This document shows positions 11,875-26,240 of a stretch of 64,000 bases of DNA, one piece after another. The stretch's first letter is position 1, and each line of letters opens with the position of its first letter. The notes below the pieces were generated by a model. The model was not told the DNA's origin, ran no database searches, and saw only the letters and a list, made by a program, of their open reading frames with translations. The translations under genes were made by a program, and so were the position numbers. Source of the DNA: Bromus sterilis (lineage: Eukaryota; Streptophyta; Magnoliopsida; Poales; Poaceae); contig OX465598.1 in assembly GCA_950022295.1 (NCBI GenBank), forward strand, positions 1,302,001-1,366,000. The letters run 5' to 3'.

Positions 11875-13930
11875 GAACCAAGGGTGCATTTACGTGACGG
11901 TTATCAACCCTCGCACTTTTGGCCGATTCTGGCCTGTTTCATGGGCTACTAATCACATATACATGGGCTATTGATCACCGTTTTGGGTCCCCAGAGTGAT
12001 TTCCCCAGGGTGCATTTACGTGACGGTCATCAACCCTCGCAGTTTTGGCCGATTCTGGCCATTTTCATGGGTTATTAATAACAGTTATATGGGCTATTAA
12101 TCACCGTTTTGGGTCCCCGGAGTGATTTCCACCATTGACGAACCCTAGGGTGCATTTACGTGACGGTCATCAACCCTCGCACTTTTGGCCGATTCTGGCC
12201 TGTTTCATGGGCTATTAATCACAGTTATATGGGCTATTAATCACCGTTTTGGGTCCCCGGAGTGATTTCCACCATTGACGAACCCCAGGGTGCATTTACG
12301 TGACGGTCATCAACCCTCGCACTTTTGGCCGATTCTGGCCTGTTTCATGGGCTATTAATCACAGTTATATGGGCTATTCATCACCGTTTTGGGTCCCCGG
12401 AGTGATTTCCACCATTGACAAACCCCAGGGTGCATTTACGTGACAGTCATCAACCCTCGCACTTTTGGCCGATTCTGGCCATTTTCAAGGGTTATTAATA
12501 ACAGTTATATGGGCTATTAATCACCGTTTTGGGTCCCCAGAGTGATTTCCACCATTGACGAACCCAGGGTGCATTTACGTGACGGTTATCAACACTCGCA
12601 GTTTTGGCCGATTCTGGCCTGTTTCATGGGCTATTAATCACAGTTATATGGGCTATTCATCACCGTTTTGGGTCCCCGGAGTGATTTCCACCATTGACGA
12701 ACCCCAGGGTGCATTTACGTGACGGTCATCAACCCTCGCACTTTTGGCCGATTCTGGCCTGTTTCATGGGCTATTAATCACAGTTATATGGGCTATTCAT
12801 CACCGTTTTGGGTCCCCGGAGTGATTTCCACCATTGACGAACCCCAGGGTGCATTTACGTGACGGTCATCAACCCTCGCACTTTTGGCCGATTCTGGCCT
12901 GTTTCATGGGCTATTAATCACAGTTAGATGGGCAATTAATCACCGTTTTGGGTCCCCGGAGTGATTTCCACCATTGACGAACCCCAGGGTGCATTTACGT
13001 GACGGTCATCAACCCTCGCACTTTTGGCCGATTCTGGCCTATTTCATGGGCTATTAATCACAGTTATATGGAATATTCATCACCGTTTTGGGTCCCCGGA
13101 GTGATTTCCACCATTGACGAACCCCAGGGTGCATTTACGTGACGGTCATCAACCCTCGCACTTTTGGCCGATTCTGGCCATTTTCAAGGGTTATTAATAA
13201 CAGTTATATGGGCTATTAATCACCGTTTTGGGTCCCCGGAGTGATTTCCACCACTGACGAACCCTAGGGTGCATTTACGTGACGGTCATCAAACCTCGCA
13301 CTTTTGGCCGATTCTGGCCTATTTCATGGGCTATTAATCACAGTTATATGGGCTATTAATCACCGTTTTGGGTCCCCGGAGTGATTTCCACCATTGACGA
13401 ACCCCAGGGTGCATTTACGTGACGGTCATCAACCCTCGCACTTTTGGCCGATTCTGGCCTTTTTCATGGGCTATTAATCACAGTTACATAGGCAATTAAT
13501 CACCGTTTTAGGTCCCCGGAGTGATTTCCACCATTGACGAACCCAGGGTGCATTTACGTGACGGTTATCAACACTCGCAGTTTTGGCCGATTCTGGCCAT
13601 TTTCATGGGTTATTAATAACAGTTATATGGGCTATTAATCACAGTTTTGGGTCCCCGGAGTGATTTACACCACTGACGAACCCTAGGGTGCATTTACGTG
13701 ACGGTCATCAACCCTCGCACTTTTGGCCGATTCTGGCCTGTTTCATGGGCTATTAATCACAGTTATATGGGCTATAAATCACCGTTTTGGGTCCCCGGAG
13801 TGATTTCCACCATTGACGAACCCCAGGGTGCATTTACGTGACGGTCATCAACCCTCGCACTTTTGGCCGATTCTGGCCTGTTTCATGGGCTATTAATCAC
13901 AGTTACATGGGCAATTAATCACCGTTTTGG
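11875..13930. repeat. Partial third copy of the domain-A segment (offset 3199)
   Basis: From the GAACCAAGGG monomer to about 13930, this stretch follows 8676 to about 10731 at a constant offset of 3199 bp. It includes the 14-bp-deletion monomer and the ATCACAGTTTTGG end. After 13930 the partner has the TTTTGGATCC and ACATAGGC monomers and this copy does not, so the copy ends there. Confidence 0.75.
11987..12112 (+). repeat. 126-bp deletion monomer, copy 3
   Basis: This is the third copy of the 14-bp-deletion monomer, 3199 bp after copy 2. The shorter distance fits the loss or gain of about nine monomers (1256 bp) between the second and third block copies. Confidence 0.95.
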
Positions 13931-15504
13931 GTCCCCGGAGTGATTTCCACCATTGACGAACCCAGGGTGCATTTACGTGACGGTCATCAACCCTCGCACT
14001 TTTGGCCGATTCTGGCCTGTTTCATGGGATATTAATCACAGTTATATGGGCTATTCATCACCGTTTTGGGTCCCCGGAGTGATTTCCACCATTGACGAAC
14101 CCCAGGGTGCATTTACGTGACGGTCATCAACCCTCGCACTTTTGGCCGATTCTGGCCTGTTTCATGGGCTATTAATCACAGTTATATGGGCTATTAATCA
14201 CCGTTTTGGGTCCCCGGAGTGATTTCCACCATTGACGAACCCCAGGGTGCATTTACGTGACGGTCATCAACCCTCGCACTTTTGGCCGATTCTGGCTTGT
14301 TTCATGGGCTATTAATCACAGTTACATGGGCAATTAATCACCGTTTTGGGTCCCCGGAGTGATTTCCACCATTGACGAACCCAGGGTGCATTTACGTGAC
14401 GGTCATCAACCCTCGCACTTTTGGCCGATTCTGGCCTGTTTCATGGGCTAGTAATCACAGTTACATGGGCAATTAATCACCGTTTTGGGTCCCCGGAGTG
14501 ATTTCCACCATTGACGAACCCTAGGGTGCATTTACGTGACGGTCATCAACCCTCGCACTTTTGGCCGATTCTGGCCTGTTTCATGGGCTACTAATCACAG
14601 TTACATGGGCTATTAATCACCGTTTTGGGTCCCCGGAGTGATTTCCACCATTGACGAACCCTAGGGTGCATTTACGTGACGGTCATCAACCCTCGCACTT
14701 TTGGCCGATTCTGGCCTGTTTCATGGGCTACTAATCACAGTTACATGGGCTATTAATCACCGTTTTGGGTACCCGGAGTGATTTCCACCATTGACGAACC
14801 CAGGGTGCATTTACGTGACGGTCATCAACCCTCGCACTTTTGGCCGATTCTGGCCTGTTTCATGGGCTATTAATCACAGTTACATGGGCAATTAATCACC
14901 GTTTTGGGTCCCCGGAGTGATTTACACCATTGACGAACCCCAGGGTGCATTTACGTGACGGTCATCAACCCTCGCACTTTTGGCCGATTCTGGCCTGTTT
15001 CATGGGCTATTAATCACAGTTACATGGGCAATTAATCACCGTTTTGGGTACCCAGAGTGATTTCCACCATTGACGAACCCAGGGTGCATTTACGTGACGG
15101 TTATCAACACTCGCAGTTTTGGCCGATTCTGGCCATTTTCATGGGTTATTAATCACAGTTATATGGGCTATTAATCACCGTTTTGGGTCCCCGGAGTGAT
15201 TTCCACCACTAATGAACCCTAGGGTGCATTTACGTGACGGTCATCAACCCTCGCACTTTTGGCCGATTCTGGCCTGTTTCATGGGCTATTAATCACAGTT
15301 ATATGGGCTATTCATCACCGTTTTGGGTCCCCGGAGTGATTTCCACCATTGACGAACCCCAGGGTGCATTTACGTGACGGTCATCAACCCTCGCACTTTT
15401 GGCCGATTCTGGCCTGTTTCATGGGCTATTAATCACAGTTACATGGGCAATTAATCACCGTTTTGGGTCCCCGGAGTGATTTCCACCATTGACGAACCCT
15501 AGGG
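13930..15504. repeat. Satellite stretch between domain A and the 14-mer pair
   Basis: This stretch contains only monomers, about eleven, with no gene or insertion. Several carry GGGTACCCGG or GGGTACCCAG at the monomer boundary (near 14769 and 15048), which creates a GGTACC hexamer absent from domain A. Two consecutive CCCTAGGG monomers near 14499-14778 look essentially identical. The first ACTAATGAAC marker of the window is at 15208. I saw no clean higher-order period within the stretch. Confidence 0.7.
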
Positions 15505-17461
15505 TGCATTTACGTGATGGTCATCAACCCTCGCACTTTTGGCCGATTCTGGCCTGTTTCATGGGCTACTAATCACAGTTACATGGGCTATTAATCACCG
15601 TTTTGGGTCCCCGGAGTGATTTCCACCATTGACGAACCCTAGGGTGCATTTACGTGACGGTCATCAACCCTCGCACTTTTGGCCGATTCTGGCCTGTTTC
15701 ATGGGCTACTAATCACAGTTACATGGGCTATAAATCACCGTTTTGGGTACCCGGAGTGATTTCCACCATTGACGAACCCAGGGTGCATTTACGTGACGGT
15801 TATCAACACTCGCACTTTTGGCCGATTCTGGCCTGTTTCATGGGCTATTAATCACAGTTATATGGAATATTCATCACCGTTTTGGGTCCCCGGAGTGATT
15901 TCCACCATTGACGAACCCCAGGGTGCATTTACGTGACGGTCATCAACCCTCGCACTTTTGGCCGATTCTGGCTTGTTTCATGGGCTATTAATCACAGTTA
16001 CATGGGCAATTAATCACCGTTTTGGGTCCCCGGAGTGATTTCCACCACTGACGAACCCTAGGGTGCATTTACGTGACGGTCATCAACCCTCGCACTTTTG
16101 GCCGATTCTGGCCTGTTTCATGGGCTATTAATCACAGTTATATGGGCTATAAATCACCGTTTTGGGTCCCCGGAGTGATTTTCACCATTGACGAACCCCA
16201 GGGTGCATTTACGTGACGGTCATCAACCCTCGCACTTTTGGCCGATTCTGGCCTGTTTCATGGGCTATTAATCACAGTTAGATGGGCAATTAATCACCGT
16301 TTTGGGTCCCCGGAGTGATTTCCACCATTGACGAACCCCAGGGTGCATTTACGTGACGGTCATCAACCCTCGCACTTTTGGCCGATTCTGGCCTGTTTCA
16401 TGGGCTATTAATCACAGTTATATGGGCTATAAATCACCGTTTTGGGTCCCCGGAGTGATTTCCACCATTGACGAACCCCAGGGTGCATTTACGTGACGGT
16501 CATCAACCCTCGCACTTTTGGCCGATTCTGGCCTGTTTCATTGGCTATTAATCACAGTTACATGGGCAATTAATCATCGTTTTGGGTCCCCGGAGTGATT
16601 TCCACCATTGACGAACCCCAGGGTGCATTTACGTGACGGTCATCAACCCTCGCACTTTTGGCCGATTCTGGCCTGTTTCATGGGCTATTAACCACAGTTA
16701 CATGGGCAATTAATCACCGTTTTGGGTCCCCGGAGTGATTTCCACCATTGACGAACCCTAGGGTGCATTTACGTGACGGTCATCAACCCTCGCACTTTTG
16801 GCCGATTCTGGCCTGTTTCATGGGCTATTAATCACAGTTATATGGAATATTCATCACCGTTTTGGGTCCCCGGAGTGATTTCCACCATTGACGAACCCCA
16901 GGGTGCATTTACGTGACGGTCATCAACCCTCGCACTTTTGGCCGATTCTGGCTTGTTTCATGGGCTATTAATCACAGTTACATGGGCAATTAATCACCGT
17001 TTTGGGTCCCCGGAGTGATTTCCACCATTGACGAACCGAGGGTGCATTTACGTGACGGTCATCAACCCTCGCACTTTTGGCCGATTCTGGCCTGTTTCAT
17101 GGGCTATTAATCACAGTTACATGGGCAATTAATCACCGTTTTGGGTCCCCGGAGTGATTTCCACCATTGACAAACCCTAGGGTGCATTTACGTGACGGTC
17201 ATCAACCCTCGCACTTTTGGCCGATTCTGGCCTGTTTCATGGGCTATTAATCACAGTTATATGGAATATTCATCACCGTTTTGGGTCCCCGGAGTGATTT
17301 CCACCATTGACGAACCCCAGGGTGCATTTACGTGACGGTCATCAACCCTCGCACTTTTGGCCAATTCTGGCTTGTTTCATGGGCTATTAATCACAGTTAC
17401 ATGGGCAATTAATCACCGTTTTGGGTCCCCGGAGTGATTTCCACCATTGACGAACCCAGGG
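15505..17461. repeat. 14-monomer higher-order repeat, copy 1 (1957 bp)
   Basis: This is the first of two tandem 1957-bp units. Shared rare variants at the exact offset are CGTGATGG (15511 and 17468), CCACTGACG (near 16041 and 17998), the CATTGG plus CATCGTTTTGG monomer, GAACCGAGGG (near 17034 and 18991) and CCAATTCTGG (17361 and 19318). I noticed one difference: TTAACCACAG near 16687 against TTAATCACAG in the other copy. The left boundary is between about 15500 and 15515. Confidence 0.85.
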
Positions 17462-19424
17462 TGCATTTACGTGATGGTCATCAACCCTCGCACTTTTGGC
17501 CGATTCTGGCCTGTTTCATGGGCTACTAATCACAGTTACATGGGCTATTAATCACCGTTTTGGGTCCCCGGAGTGATTTCCACCATTGACGAACCCTAGG
17601 GTGCATTTACGTGACGGTCATCAACCCTCGCACTTTTGGCCGATTCTGGCCTGTTTCATGGGCTACTAATCACAGTTACATGGGCTATAAATCACCGTTT
17701 TGGGTACCCGGAGTGATTTCCACCATTGACGAACCCAGGGTGCATTTACGTGACGGTTATCAACACTCGCACTTTTGGCCGATTCTGGCCTGTTTCATGG
17801 GCTATTAATCACAGTTATATGGAATATTCATCACCGTTTTGGGTCCCCGGAGTGATTTCCACCATTGACGAACCCCAGGGTGCATTTACGTGACGGTCAT
17901 CAACCCTCGCACTTTTGGCCGATTCTGGCTTGTTTCATGGGCTATTAATCACAGTTACATGGGCAATTAATCACCGTTTTGGGTCCCCGGAGTGATTTCC
18001 ACCACTGACGAACCCTAGGGTGCATTTACGTGACGGTCATCAACCCTCGCACTTTTGGCCGATTCTGGCCTGTTTCATGGGCTATTAATCACAGTTATAT
18101 GGGCTATAAATCACCGTTTTGGGTCCCCGGAGTGATTTTCACCATTGACGAACCCCAGGGTGCATTTACGTGACGGTCATCAACCCTCGCACTTTTGGCC
18201 GATTCTGGCCTGTTTCATGGGCTATTAATCACAGTTAGATGGGCAATTAATCACCGTTTTGGGTCCCCGGAGTGATTTCCACCATTGACGAACCCCAGGG
18301 TGCATTTACGTGACGGTCATCAACCCTCGCACTTTTGGCCGATTCTGGCCTGTTTCATGGGCTATTAATCACAGTTATATGGGCTATAAATCACCGTTTT
18401 GGGTCCCCGGAGTGATTTCCACCATTGACGAACCCCAGGGTGCATTTACGTGACGGTCATCAACCCTCGCACTTTTGGCCGATTCTGGCCTGTTTCATTG
18501 GCTATTAATCACAGTTACATGGGCAATTAATCATCGTTTTGGGTCCCCGGAGTGATTTCCACCATTGACGAACCCCAGGGTGCATTTACGTGACGGTCAT
18601 CAACCCTCGCACTTTTGGCCGATTCTGGCCTGTTTCATGGGCTATTAATCACAGTTACATGGGCAATTAATCACCGTTTTGGGTCCCCGGAGTGATTTCC
18701 ACCATTGACGAACCCTAGGGTGCATTTACGTGACGGTCATCAACCCTCGCACTTTTGGCCGATTCTGGCCTGTTTCATGGGCTATTAATCACAGTTATAT
18801 GGAATATTCATCACCGTTTTGGGTCCCCGGAGTGATTTCCACCATTGACGAACCCCAGGGTGCATTTACGTGACGGTCATCAACCCTCGCACTTTTGGCC
18901 GATTCTGGCTTGTTTCATGGGCTATTAATCACAGTTACATGGGCAATTAATCACCGTTTTGGGTCCCCGGAGTGATTTCCACCATTGACGAACCGAGGGT
19001 GCATTTACGTGACGGTCATCAACCCTCGCACTTTTGGCCGATTCTGGCCTGTTTCATGGGCTATTAATCACAGTTACATGGGCAATTAATCACCGTTTTG
19101 GGTCCCCGGAGTGATTTCCACCATTGACAAACCCTAGGGTGCATTTACGTGACGGTCATCAACCCTCGCACTTTTGGCCGATTCTGGCCTGTTTCATGGG
19201 CTATTAATCACAGTTATATGGAATATTCATCACCGTTTTGGGTCCCCGGAGTGATTTCCACCATTGACGAACCCCAGGGTGCATTTACGTGACGGTCATC
19301 AACCCTCGCACTTTTGGCCAATTCTGGCTTGTTTCATGGGCTATTAATCACAGTTACATGGGCAATTAATCACCGTTTTGGGTCCCCGGAGTGATTTCCA
19401 CCATTGACGAACCCAGGGTGCATT
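17462..19424. repeat. 14-monomer higher-order repeat, copy 2 (1957 bp)
   Basis: This is the second tandem copy of the 1957-bp 14-mer. It contains a read-through frame identical in translation to one in copy 1, which shows how similar the two are. After about 19425 the CGTGATGG variant is not repeated and the monomer order changes, so there is no third copy. Confidence 0.85.
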
Positions 19425-22400
19425 TACGTGACGGTCATCAACCCTCGCACTTTTGGCCGATTCTGGCCTGTTTCATGGGCTACTAATCACAGTTACATGG
19501 GCTATTAATCACCGTTTTGGGTCCCCGGAGTGATTTCCACCATTGACGAACCCTAGGGTGCATTTACGTGACGGTCATCAACCCTCGCACTTTTGGCCGA
19601 TTCTGGCCTGTTTCATGGGCTACTAATCACAGTTACATGGGCTATTAATCACCGTTTTGGGTACCCGGAGTGATTTCCACCATTGACGAACCCAGGGTGC
19701 ATTTACGTGACGGTTATCAACACTCGCAGTTGTGGCCGATTCTGGCCATTTTCATGTGTTATTAATCACAGTTATATGGGCTATTAATCACCGTTTTGGG
19801 TCCCCGGAGTGATTTCCACCACTAATGAACCCTAGGGTGCATTTACGTGACGGTCATCAACCCTCGCACTTTTGGCCGATTCTGGCCTGTTTCATGGGCT
19901 ATTAATCACAGTTATATGGGCTATTCATCACCGTTTTGGGTCCCCGGAGTGATTTCCACCATTGACGAACCCCAGGGTGCATTTACGTGACGGTCATCAA
20001 CCCTCGCACTTTTGGCCGATTCTGGCCTGTTTCATGGGCTATTAATCACAGTTACATGGGCAATTAATCACCGTTTTGGGTCCCCGGAGTGATTTCCACC
20101 ATTGACGAACCCAGGGTGCATTTACGTGACGGTCATCAACCCTCGCACTTTTGGCCGATTCTGGCCTGTTTCATGGGCTATTAATCACAGTTACATGGGC
20201 AATTAATCACCGTTTTGGGTCCCCGGAGTGATTTCCACCATTGACGAACCCTAGGGTGCATTTACGTGACGGTCATCAACCCTCGCACTTTTGGCCGATT
20301 CTGGCCTGTTTCATGGGCTACTAATCACAGTTACATCGGCTATTAATCACCGTTTTGGGTCCCCGGAGTGATTTCCACCATTGACGAACCCTAGGGTGCA
20401 TTTACGTGACGGTCATCAACCCTCACACTTTTGGCCGATTCTGGCCTGTTTCATGGGCTACTAATCACAGTTACATGGGCTATTAATCACCGTTTTGGGT
20501 ACCCGGAGTGATTTCCACCATTGACGAACCCAGGGTGCATTTACGTGACGGTTATCAACACTCGCAGTTTTGGCCGATTCTGGCCATTTTCATGGGTTAT
20601 TAATCACAGTTATATGGGCTATTAATCACCGTTTTGGGTCCCCGGAGTGATTTCCACCACTAATGAACCCTAGGGTGCATTTACGTGACGGTCATCAACC
20701 CTCGCACTTTTGGCCGATTCTGGCCTGTTTCATGGGCTATTAATCACAGTTATATGGGCTATTCATCACCGTTTTGGGTCCCCGGAGTGATTTCCACCAT
20801 TGACGAACCCCAGGGTGCATTTACGTGACGGTCATCAACCCTCGCACTTTTGGCCGATTCTGGCCTGTTTCATGGGCTATTAATCACAGTTACATGGGCA
20901 ATTAATCACCGTTTTGGGTCCCCGGAGTGATTTCCACCATTGACGAACCCTAGGGTGCATTTACGTGACGGTCATCAACCCTCGCACTTTTGGCCGATTC
21001 TGGCCTGTTTCATGGGCTACTAATCACAGTTACATGGGCTATTAATCACCGTTTTGGGTCCCCGGAGTGATTTCCACCATTGACGAACCATAGGGTGCAT
21101 TTACGTGACGGTCATCAACCCTCGCACTTTTGGCCGATTCTGGCCTGTTTCATGGGCTACTAATCACAGTTACATGGGCTATTAATCACCGTTTTGGGTA
21201 CCCGGAGTGATTTCCACCATTGACGAACCCAGGGTGCATTTACGTGACGGTTATCAACACTCGCAGTTTTGGCCGATTCTGGCCATTTTCATGGGTTATT
21301 AATCACAGTTATATGGGCTATTAATCACCGTTTTGGGTCCCCGGAGTGATTTCCACCACTAATGAACCCTAGGGTGCATTTACGTGACGGTCAGCAACCC
21401 TCGCACTTTTGGCCGATTCTGGCCTGTTTCATGGGCTATTAATCACAGTTATATGGGCTATTCATCACCGTTTTGGGTCCCCGGAGTGATTTCCACCATT
21501 GACGAACCCCAGGCTGCATTTACGTGACGGTCATCAACCCTCGCACTTTTGGCCGATTCTGGCCTGTTTCATGGGCTATTAATCACAGTTACATGGGCAA
21601 TTAATCACCGTTTTGGGTCCCCGGAGTGATTTCCACCATTGACGAACCCAGGGTGCATTTACGTGACGGTCATCAACCCTCGCACTTTTGGCCGATTCTG
21701 GCCTGTTTCATGGGCTATTAATCACAGTTACATGGGCAATTAATCACCGTTTTGGGTCCCCGGAGTGATTTCCACCATTGACGAACCCTAGGGTGCATTT
21801 ACGTGACGGTCATCAACCCTCGCACTTTTGGCCGATTCTGGCCTGTTTCATGGGCTACTAATCACAGTTACATCGGCTATTAATCACCGTTTTGGGTCCC
21901 CGGAGTGATTTCCACCATTGACGAACCCTAGGGTGCATTTACGTGACGGTCATCAACCCTCACACTTTTGGCCGATTCTGGCCTGTTTCATGGGCTACTA
22001 ATCACAGTTACATGGGCTATTAATCACCGTTTTGGGTACCCGGAGTGATTTCCACCATTGACGAACCCAGGGTGCATTTACGTGACGGTTATCAACACTC
22101 GCAGTTTTGGCCGATTCTGGCCATTTTCATGGGTTATTAATAACAGTTATATGGGCTATTAATCACCGTTTTGGGTCCCCGGAGTGATTTCCACCATTGA
22201 CGAACCCTAGGGTGCATTTACGTGACGGTCATCAACCCTCGCACTTTTGGCCGATTCTGGCCTGTTTCATGGGCTATTAATCACAGTTATATGGGCTATA
22301 AATCACCGTTTTGGGTCCCCGGAGTGATTTCCACCATTGACGAACCCCAGGGTGCATTTACGTGACGGTCATCAACCCTCGCACTTTTGGCCGATTCTGG

Positions 22401-25260
22401 CCTGTTTCATGGGCTATTAATCACAGTTACATGGGCAATTAATCACCGTTTTGGGTCCCCGGAGTGATTTCCACCATTGACGAACCCAGGGTGCATTTAC
22501 GTGACGGTCATCAACCCTCGCACTTTTGGCCGATTCTGGCATGTTTCATGGGCTATTAATCACAGTTACATGGGCAATTAATCACCGTTTTGGGTCCCCG
22601 GAGTGATTTCCACCATTGACGAACCCTAGGGTGCATTTACGTGACGGTCATCAACCCTCGCACTTTTGGCCGATTCTGGCCTGTTTCATGGGCTATTAAT
22701 CACAGTTATATGGAATATTCATCACCGTTTTGGGTCCCCGGAGTGATTTCCAGCATTGACGAACCCCAGGGTGCATTTACGTGACGGTCATCAACCCTCG
22801 CACTTTTGGCCGATTCTGGCTTGTTTCATGGGCTATTAATCACAGTTACATGGGCAATTAATCACCGTTTTGGGTCCCCGGAGTGATTTCCACCATTGAC
22901 GAACCCAGGGTGCATTTACGTGACGGTCATCAACCCTCGCACTTTTGGCCGATTCTGGCCTGTTTCATGGGCTATTAATCACAGTTACATGGGCAATTAA
23001 TCACCGTTTTGGGTCCCCGGAGTGATTTCCACCATTCACGAACCCTAGGGTGCATTTACGTGACGGTCATCAACCCTCGCACTTTTGGCCGATTCTGGCC
23101 TGTTTCATGGGCTACTAATCACAGTTACATGGGCTATTAATCACCGTTTTGGGTCCCCGGAGTGATTTCCACCATTGACGAACCCTAGGGTGCATTTACG
23201 TGACGGTCATCAACCCTCGCACTTTTGGCCGATTCTGGCCTGTTTCATGGGCTACTAATCACAGTTACATGGGCTATTAATCACCGTTTTGGGTACCCGG
23301 AGTGATTTCCACCATTGACGAACCCAGGGTGCATTTACGTGACGGTTATCAACACTCGCAGTTTTGGCCGATTCTGGCCATTTTCATGGGTTATTAATAA
23401 CAGTTATATGGGCTATTAATCACCGTTTTGGGTCCCCGGAGTGATTTCCACCATTGACGAACCCCAGGGTGCATTTACGTGACGGTCATCAACCCTCGCA
23501 CTTTTGGCCGATTCTGGCTTGTTTCATGGGCTATTAATCACAGTTACATGGGCAATTAATCACCGTTTTGGGTCCCCGGAGTGATTTCCACCATTGACGA
23601 ACCCAGGGTGCATTTACGTGACGGTCATCAACCCTCGCACTTTTGGCCGATTCTGGCCTGTTTCATGGGCTATTAATCACAGTTACATGGGCAATTAATC
23701 ACCGTTTTGGGTCCCCGGAGTGATTTCCACCATTCACGAACCCTAGGGTGCATTTACGTGACGGTCATCAACCCTCGCACTTTTGGCCGATTCTGGCCTG
23801 TTTCATGGGCTATTAATCACAGTTACATGGGCAATTAATCACCGTTTTGGGTCCCCGGAGTGATTTCCACCATTCACGAACCCTAGGGTGCATTTACGTG
23901 ACGGTCATCAACCCTCGCACTTTTGGCCGATTCTGGCCTGTTTCATGGGCTACTAATCACAGTTACATGGGCTATTAATCACCGTTTTGGGTCCCCGGAG
24001 TGATTTCCACCATTGACGAACCCTAGGGTGCATTTACGTGACGGTCATCAACCCTCGCACTTTTGGCCGATTCTGGCCTGTTTCATGGGCTACTAATCAC
24101 AGTTACATGGGCTATTAATCACCGTTTTGGGTACCCGGAGTGATTTCCACCATTGACGAACCCAGGGTGCATTTACGTGACGGTTATCAACACTCGCAGT
24201 TTTGGCCGATTCTGGCCATTTTCATGGGTTATTAATAACAGTTATATGGGCTATTAATCACCGTTTTGGGTCCCCGGAGTGATTTCCACCATTGACGAAC
24301 CCCAGGGTGCATTTACGTGACGGTCATCAACCCTCGCACTTTTGGCCGATTCTGGCCTGTTTCATGGGCTATTAATCACAGTTACATGGGCAATTAATCA
24401 CCGTTTTGGGTCCCCGGAGTGATTTCCACCATTGACGAACCCTAGGGTGCATTTACGTGACGGTCATCAACCCTCGCACTTTTGGCCGATTCTGGCCTGT
24501 TTCATGGGCTACTAATCACAGTTACATGAGCTATTAATCACCGTTTTGGGTCCCCGGAGTGATTTCCACCATTGACGAACCCTAGGGTGCATTTACGTGA
24601 CGGTCATCAACCCTCGCACTTTTGGCCGATTCTGGCCTGTTTCATGGGCTACTAATCACAGTTACATGGGCTATTAATCACCGTTTTGGGTACCCGGAGT
24701 GATTTCCACCATTGACGAACCCAGGGTGCATTTACGTGACGGTTATCAACACTCGCAGTTTTGGCCGATTCTGGCCATTTTCATGGGTTATTAATCACAG
24801 TTATATGGGCTATTAATCACCGTTTTGGGTCCCCGGAGTGATTTCCACCACTAATGAACCCTAGGGTGCATTTACGTGACGGTCATCAACCCTCGCACTT
24901 TTGGCCGATTCTGGCCTGTTTCATGGGCTATTAATCACAGTTATATGGGCTATTCATCACCGTTTTGGGTCCCCGGAGTGATTTCCACCATTGACGAACC
25001 CCAGGGTGCATTTACGTGACGGTCATCAACCCTCGCACTTTTGGCCGATTCTGGCCTGTTTCATGGGCTATTAATCACAGTTACATGGGCAATTAATCAC
25101 CGTTTTGGGTCCCCGGAGTGATTTCCACCATTGACGAACCCTAGGGTGCATTTACGTGACGGTCATCAACCCTCGCACTTTTGGCCGATTCTGGCCTGTT
25201 TCATGGGCTACTAATCACAGTTACATGGGCTATTAATCACCGTTTTGGGTCCCCGGAGTG
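19425..25260. repeat. Domain C, left part: mixed 5-, 6- and 11-monomer spacing
   Basis: This stretch is all satellite. ACTAATGAAC markers lie at 19821, 20659 and 21358, that is 838 and then 699 bp apart (6 and 5 monomers), with the next at 24850. TACATCGG monomers lie near 20333 and 21869. The stretch 21085 to about 22300 matches 27792 to about 29000 at offset 6707, shown by GAACCATAGG, GTCAGCAACC and AGGCTGCATT. Parts near 22700 match near 29870 at offset 7126 through CCAGCATTG. No gene or foreign sequence was seen. Confidence 0.75.
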
Positions 25261-26240
25261 ATTTCCACCATTGACGAACCCAGGGTGCATTTACGTGACG
25301 GTCATCAACCCTCGCACTTTTGGCCGATTCTGGCCTGTTTCATGGGCTATTAATCACAGTTATATGGGCTATTCATCACCGTTTTGGGTCCCCGGAGTGA
25401 TTTCCACCATTGACGAACCCCAGGGTGCATTTACGTGACGGTCATCAACCCTCGCACTTTTGGCCGATTCTGGCCTGTTTCATGGGCTATTAATCACAGT
25501 TACATGGGCAATTAATCACCGTTTTGGGTCCCCGGAGTGATTTCCACCATTGACGAACCCTAGGGTGCATTTACGTGACGGTCATCAACCCTCGCACTTT
25601 TGGCCGATTCTGGCCTGTTTCATGGGCTACTAATCACAGTTACATGGGCTATTAATCACCGTTTTGGGTCCCCGGAGTGATTTCCACCATTGACGAACCC
25701 TAGGGTGCATTTACGTGACGGTCATCAACCCTCGCACTTTTGGCCGATTCTGGCCTGTTTCATGGGCTACTAATCACAGTTACATGGGCTATTAATCACC
25801 GTTTTGGGTACCCGGAGTGATTTCCACCATTGACGAACCCAGGGTGCATTTACGTGACGGTTATCAACACTCGCAGTTTTGGCCGATTCTGGCCATTTTC
25901 ATGGGTTATTAATCACAGTTATATGGGCTATTAATCACCGTTTTGGGTCCCCGGAGTGATTTCCACCACTAATGAACCCTAGGGTGCATTTACGTGACGG
26001 TCATCAACCCTCGCACTTTTGGCCGATTCTGGCCTGTTTCATGGGCTATTAATCACAGTTATATGGGCTATTCATCACCGTTTTGGGTCCCCGGAGTGAT
26101 TTCCACCATTGACGAACCCCAGGGTGCATTTACGTGACGGTCATCAACCCTCGCACTTTTGGCCGATTCTGGCCTGTTTCATGGGCTATTAATCACAGTT
26201 ACATGGGCAATTAATCACCGTTTTGGGTCCCCGGAGTGAT
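24540..26240. repeat. Segment repeated at 31805-33505 (offset 7265)
   Basis: Two ACTAATGAAC markers 1118 bp (8 monomers) apart at 24850 and 25968 are matched by 32115 and 33233, also 1118 bp apart. The CCCAGGG monomer near 25279 matches the one near 32544. The match breaks on the left at TACATGAGC (near 24523) against TACATCGGC. It breaks on the right where CCCTAGGG faces CCCAGGG. Confidence 0.75.

Larger units (their letters stand above)
1..13930. repeat. Domain A: satellite with 5017-, 4455- and 3199-bp segmental repeats
   Basis: This gene-free stretch consists only of monomers, but in long blocks copied at constant offsets. Markers include CCTATTTC followed by ATATGGAATATTC (361, 5378, 9833, 13032), the GAACCAAGGG monomer (4221, 8676, 11875), ACATAGGC tails, GATTTACACC starts and ATCACAGTTTTGGG ends. 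The marker distances are exactly 5017, 4455 and 3199 bp. The last two differ by 1256 bp, about nine monomers, as expected if the copies differ by a whole-monomer indel. The domain ends near 13930, where the offset-3199 match stops. Confidence 0.85.
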
